Positions 7,139-9,449 of a stretch of 9,449 nt of DNA are shown piece by piece; position 1 is the first letter of the stretch, and each line of letters begins with the position of its first letter. Origin of the DNA: an uncultured Prevotella sp. (GTDB taxonomy: Bacteria; Bacteroidota; Bacteroidia; Bacteroidales; Bacteroidaceae). A program made the position numbers and the translations under genes. Below the pieces are notes generated by a model that saw only the letters and a list, made by a program, of their open reading frames with translations, did not search any database and had not been told where the DNA came from. The DNA is taken from positions 1-9,449 of the forward strand of contig CAJPTO010000111.1 in NCBI GenBank assembly GCA_905373605.1, given 5' to 3'.

Positions 7139-7158
7139 ACAACTTTCGCCTTTTTTTT
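7128..7158 (+). terminator. Intrinsic terminator of the argS-RNase H operon
   Basis: GGCGAAAGT (7128-7136) pairs perfectly with ACTTTCGCC (7142-7150) over a 5-base loop, GAACA, and is followed at once by eight T residues (7151-7158). The 5' arm encodes the last residues of the RNase H protein, and the stop codon TGA (7136-7138) runs from the stem into the loop. Confidence 0.95.
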
Positions 7159-7178
7159 GATGTTTTCTTGCGTTTTTC

Positions 7179-7209
7179 TTGGCGGTTTGTTCAATTCTTT
7201 TTACTTTTG
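7179..7209 (+). promoter_or_regulatory. Promoter of the barrel-protein gene
   Basis: TTG (7179-7181) is followed after 20 bases by TACTTTTG (7202-7209), which fits TAnnTTTG. Transcription would start near 7215, leaving a leader of about 30 bases before the ATG at 7246. It lies just downstream of the preceding terminator, so the barrel gene is a separate unit. Confidence 0.6.
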
Positions 7210-7245
7210 TGCCGTTAAATTATTAGAAACTTTAATGCTTTGGAA

Positions 7246-8502
7246 ATGAAAAAGACTTTTATCGCAATGGCATTACTCGCTGTACCCACCATGATGTGGG
7301 CGCAAGACGAGAACGAAATCAACGTTGACGCACAAGTACGCACAAGGGGAGAATACCGAAACGGCTACATGTCGCTGCGTCCAGAGGGCGCACAACCCGC
7401 TACTTTCATCACAGAACGCGCCAGATTGGGCTTTGGCTATCAGCGTGGCGACGGATTAAGCGCCAAACTCTCCGTACAGCAAGTGGGCGTGTGGGGACAA
7501 TACGCCCAACAAGCCCGTTCTGGAGACATCATGATGAACGAAGCGTGGGGACAATTGCGCTTCGGCGAAAACTTCTTCGCTAAAGTTGGTCGCCAAATTC
7601 TGTCCTACGATGACGAAAGACTCTTCGGCGAACTCGATTGGAGCCTTACCGGAAGAAGCCACGATGCCTTAAAGCTGGGGTATGAAAACGACATGCACAA
7701 GCTACACCTTATCTTAGGTTTCAACCAAAATGAGGAAAGGCTGCTTGGAACTAAGTATGCTGCTCACGGACAACCCTACAAACACATGCAAACCTTGTGG
7801 TATCACTATGGCAATGACGAAAATCCGTTTGGAATTTCGTTCTTGTTCACCAATTTGGGTTGGGAGTATCTGCCCGCCACCGATGGAGATGCCCGGTTCA
7901 TGCAGACCGTAGGAACCTACGTAACCTACAAGAAAGAGAAGTTTGATGTGGCTGCTTCGGCCTACTACCAAACGGGAAAGCAATACAACACGTGGAACAA
8001 AATCTCCGCATGGATGGGAAGTGTCAACTTCGGCTTCATGCCTAACGAGCAATGGAAGTTCAACTTAGGCTACGATTACTTAAGTGGCGAAGACGGCAAA
8101 GGCGAAACACACAATGCCTTCAACGCTCTTTATGGCACCACACACAAGTTCCACGGCGCAATGGATTATTTCTACACAGATGCACACCGCGAGCTTGGCC
8201 TTCAAGACATTCAGTTTGGCCTCACCTTCATGCCCACAGAGAAACTTGCTCTCAAGGCTAACGCTCACTACTTCATGGATGCAGCCAAGGTGGAAGGTAA
8301 AGACAAGGGACTGGGAACGGAACTTGACTTGCAGATGGACTACGACGTGGTGAAAGATGTGAAGCTATCCGTGGGCTATTCCACCATGTTTGCCTCAAAA
8401 TGGATGCCTAGCGGTGCAGGTCCCGAAGCCTACAAGCGTTGGCAAGATTGGGCTTTCGTTTCCCTAAGCATCAACCCACGCATCTTGTCGTTTAAGTGGT
8501 AA
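7246..8502 (+). CDS. Alginate-export family outer-membrane beta-barrel protein
   Basis: The 418-residue product is an exported beta-barrel, probably an outer-membrane porin or export channel. A signal peptide MKKTFIAMALLAVPTMMWA is followed by QDENEIN, with cleavage near residue 19. Early barrel sequence RTRGEYRNGY (32-41) and ITERARLGFGYQ (55-66), then GRQILSYDDERLFGELDW (115-132) and GRSHDALKLGYE (136-147), match the pattern of alginate-export-type porins in Bacteroidetes. Aromatic-rich strands alternate to the end, which is the aromatic SFKW. A TTG two codons upstream (7240) is in frame, but the ATG at 7246 gives the canonical MKKT signal start. No polysaccharide-synthesis or transport gene is adjacent, so the family name should not be read as evidence for alginate; the substrate is unknown. 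The gene has its own promoter and appears monocistronic. Confidence 0.82.
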   Translation: MKKTFIAMALLAVPTMMWAQDENEINVDAQVRTRGEYRNGYMSLRPEGAQPATFITERARLGFGYQRGDGLSAKLSVQQVGVWGQYAQQARSGDIMMNEAWGQLRFGENFFAKVGRQILSYDDERLFGELDWSLTGRSHDALKLGYENDMHKLHLILGFNQNEERLLGTKYAAHGQPYKHMQTLWYHYGNDENPFGISFLFTNLGWEYLPATDGDARFMQTVGTYVTYKKEKFDVAASAYYQTGKQYNTWNKISAWMGSVNFGFMPNEQWKFNLGYDYLSGEDGKGETHNAFNALYGTTHKFHGAMDYFYTDAHRELGLQDIQFGLTFMPTEKLALKANAHYFMDAAKVEGKDKGLGTELDLQMDYDVVKDVKLSVGYSTMFASKWMPSGAGPEAYKRWQDWAFVSLSINPRILSFKW

Positions 8503-8523
8503 TGCCCTTATGTTGCCATTGCT

Positions 8524-8565
8524 CACCTCGGCGCGTGCATAATAACGCACGTTAATGCCGAAGTG
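8524..8565. other. Interrupted hairpin just after the barrel gene
   Basis: CAC/GTG (8524-8526 with 8563-8565), TCGGC/GCCGA (8528-8532 with 8557-8561) and CGTGC/GCACG (8534-8538 with 8547-8551) nest to form one imperfect stem with an 8-base AT-rich loop. It begins 21 bases past the stop of the barrel gene. There is no T-run, so it may be a 3' stabilising structure rather than a terminator. Confidence 0.4.
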
Positions 8566-8600
8566 CAGCTAACGACAACTGGCTTACACACACGAGTTAT

Positions 8601-8683
8601 CATAAAAAAGACGCCATTTTCATGCTTTTGTAGGCACGTTCCTGCTGAATGTACCTGCAAAAGCACGAAGATGGCGTTTTATG
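8601..8683. terminator. Long hairpin, possible bidirectional terminator
   Basis: The arms 8611-8634 and 8654-8677 pair over 24 positions with 21 Watson-Crick pairs, two T-G wobbles and one A-C mismatch, around a 19-base loop. Outer pairing CATAAAA (8601-8607) with TTTTATG (8677-8683) extends it across a short bulge. On the plus strand it is followed by TTTT; on the minus strand by six T residues. It may end the barrel-gene transcript, but it is much longer than a usual terminator and shares sequence with a nearby repeat. Confidence 0.5.
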
Positions 8684-8730
8684 TATTCATGCTGTCAGCG
8701 ATTTTTATGCTTTTGTTGGCGTGTTATGCT
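8613..8730. repeat. Two direct and one inverted copy of a 22-bp motif
   Basis: The 5' arm sequence 8613-8634 recurs directly at 8698-8719 with 19 of 22 identical bases (shared core ATGCTTTTGT), and similarity continues loosely to 8646 and 8730. The inverted copy is the 3' arm at 8654-8677. The inverted copy can therefore pair with either direct copy: 21 Watson-Crick pairs of 24 upstream, or 16 plus 3 wobbles of 22 downstream. Confidence 0.65.
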
Positions 8731-8748
8731 CGTGATGCATTCTTCTGA
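8671..8748 (+). CDS. Possible 25-residue hydrophobic peptide (doubtful)
   Basis: An ATG at 8671 opens a 25-codon frame ending TGA at 8748. It encodes MAFYVFMLSAIFMLLLACYA and five more residues, almost entirely one membrane-spanning segment. Its start codon lies in the 3' arm of the long hairpin, so translation could be masked by structure, as in some type I toxin mRNAs. No Shine-Dalgarno, matching antisense promoter or family resemblance is seen, and the frame overlaps repeats. It is most likely chance; it is listed because a masked hydrophobic peptide is testable. Confidence 0.12.
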   Translation: MAFYVFMLSAIFMLLLACYARDAFF

Positions 8749-8840
8749 GAGCTGTTACCAAAAGCTTTTAAAATTTGACTATGATCTGCTGTTGTACCGC
8801 TATCCACAACGATTGTTGTAAAGAAATGTTGCTTATTGGT

Positions 8841-9050
8841 TGACAAGTTAACGATAAGAAAAGCTGACGAGTAGGCATCTTGGCGAGTAGGCGAGAGTAG
8901 ACAAGTAGACACCAGTTCGGGTAAGGACTAGTCATTATGCCAACTGCTTCGCGGTAATTGAATTAATAACCCCTCATCGCGACAAAAGACTTCGCAAAAG
9001 GAGTTGCTCCTTATCCCAAACTGGCGTGAATGGACAAGTTGATGAGTAGA
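8841..9050. repeat. Degenerate GAGTAG / GACAAGTT interspersed repeats
   Basis: GACGAGTAGGC (8866 on), GGCGAGTAGGC (8882 on), GAGAGTAGAC (8893 on) and ACAAGTAGAC (8901 on) are near copies of one 9-10 base unit. TGACAAGTTAACGATAAG (8841-8858) resembles TGGACAAGTTGATGAGTAG (9031-9049), placing two related clusters about 190 bases apart. They look like decayed short tandem repeats. No coding meaning is seen. Confidence 0.5.
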
Positions 9051-9077
9051 CAAACTATCAAGTTTTGGTAAGCAGGA

Positions 9078-9251
9078 ATGGTTTTGGAAAACGGCTATTA
9101 TAAAAACAAGCCACACCAAAAGTGTCGTTGGGTGGAAAAAAGGCGGATGCCCTTGTTTGCAAAACATGCTCCTATGGCTTTCCAAATTCATTTCCCTGGC
9201 ATCCTAATTTTGTTGAAATGTCTTTACAAAACCATTCCTCCCTACGCGTAA
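9078..9251 (+). CDS. Short basic ORF of unknown nature (doubtful)
   Basis: ATG at 9078, preceded directly by AGGA, opens a 57-codon frame ending TAA at 9251. The product starts MVLENGYYKNKPHQKCRWVE and is basic and cysteine-containing with a hydrophobic patch (FPGILILLKCL) near the end. I recognise no family. Frames on the other strand and in another register are equally open here (8928-9191 minus, 9122-9325 plus), which argues that low stop density rather than selection explains them. It could be a fragment of a dispersed repeat. Confidence 0.15.
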   Translation: MVLENGYYKNKPHQKCRWVEKRRMPLFAKHAPMAFQIHFPGILILLKCLYKTIPPYA

Positions 9252-9337
9252 TTCTAGCATTTCTCAAGGCCTTTAAACCATCAAAACGCAAGATTTTCCT
9301 TGTTTTTCAAATGCCCTTTAGATAAATTGTGAGCATC

Positions 9338-9360
9338 AAATGGTGCATTTTGCATCATTT
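9338..9360. other. 9-bp hairpin in AT-rich sequence
   Basis: AAATGGTGC (9338-9346) pairs with GCATCATTT (9352-9360) with one G-T wobble around the 5-base loop ATTTT. No T-run follows and no gene is adjacent within the window, so its role is unclear. Confidence 0.35.
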
Positions 9361-9449
9361 AGCTTCGCTAGATTGTTGCCTTTGTGTGTTTTCTGGTTTG
9401 TGTTTTTGTGAATTTTCCCACCCTTTTCATCGCATTCAACGCCCCGTTG

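Larger units (their letters stand above)
8503..9449. other. 947-base stretch without a convincing gene
   Basis: No reading frame here shows a recognised domain, a good start context or a codon pattern like its neighbours. Base composition is visibly more AT-rich than the coding regions. The stretch contains a hairpin (8524-8565), a long imperfect hairpin (8601-8683) with a second copy of its 5' arm, a hydrophobic 25-codon frame, a palindrome AAAAGCTTTT (8760-8769), GAGTAG-type repeats (8866-8910, again 9031-9050), a 6-bp hairpin AAGGAG/CTCCTT (8998-9012), a 57-codon frame (9078-9251) and a 9-bp hairpin (9338-9360). I see no tRNA, RNase P, tmRNA or SRP RNA signature. Confidence 0.6.

Noticed and set aside
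7240..7245. TTG as the start of the barrel-protein gene
   Set aside because: The ATG two codons later begins the canonical signal peptide MKKTF; the TTG adds two residues ahead of it.
8928..9191. 87-codon minus-strand frame with a hydrophobic segment
   Set aside because: It contains the GACAAGTT repeat and a small hairpin, overlaps an equally open plus-strand frame, and shows no recognisable family or promoter.

Overview
The window looks like ordinary chromosomal DNA from a member of the Bacteroidales, most probably the Prevotellaceae. Three things point there. Several upstream regions carry the Bacteroidetes -7 element TAnnTTTG (TAACTTTG three times, TACTTTTG once) with little Shine-Dalgarno signal. 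A large CarboxypepD_reg/TonB-receptor-like outer-membrane protein is paired with a GLPGLI-family protein, an arrangement typical of this phylum. An alginate-export-type beta-barrel protein is also present. The family-level placement is inference; no rRNA or species marker is present.

Layout. Positions 1-194 hold a hairpin repeat and five 22-bp tandem repeats behind the 3' end of pyrE (orotate phosphoribosyltransferase, minus strand, 195-833). Positions 834-1142 are a divergent promoter region with a TAnnTTTG promoter on each strand and a 22-bp near-perfect palindrome between them. Then on the plus strand come an 884-aa outer-membrane receptor-like protein (1143-3797) and its GLPGLI partner (3843-4562), probably one transcript. 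The gap 4563-4847 holds sixteen 9-bp units that fold back on themselves, then the argS promoter. argS (4848-6665) and a ribonuclease H-like gene (6668-7138) lie two bases apart and end at a strong intrinsic terminator that overlaps the RNase H stop codon. A separate promoter drives a 418-aa outer-membrane barrel protein (7246-8502). The last 947 bases have no convincing gene but hold a long 24-bp hairpin with a second copy of one arm, degenerate GAGTAG repeats and other small palindromes.

Functionally the genes are housekeeping (pyrimidine synthesis, arginyl-tRNA charging, RNA-DNA hybrid removal) interleaved with envelope proteins. I see no mobile element, CRISPR array, defence locus, tRNA or rRNA. 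No clear new multi-gene system is visible. The signals that ordinary annotation would miss are non-coding: the self-complementary 9-mer array before argS, the pair of mutually exclusive hairpins after the barrel gene, the palindrome in the pyrE divergent region, and the 22-bp array behind pyrE.
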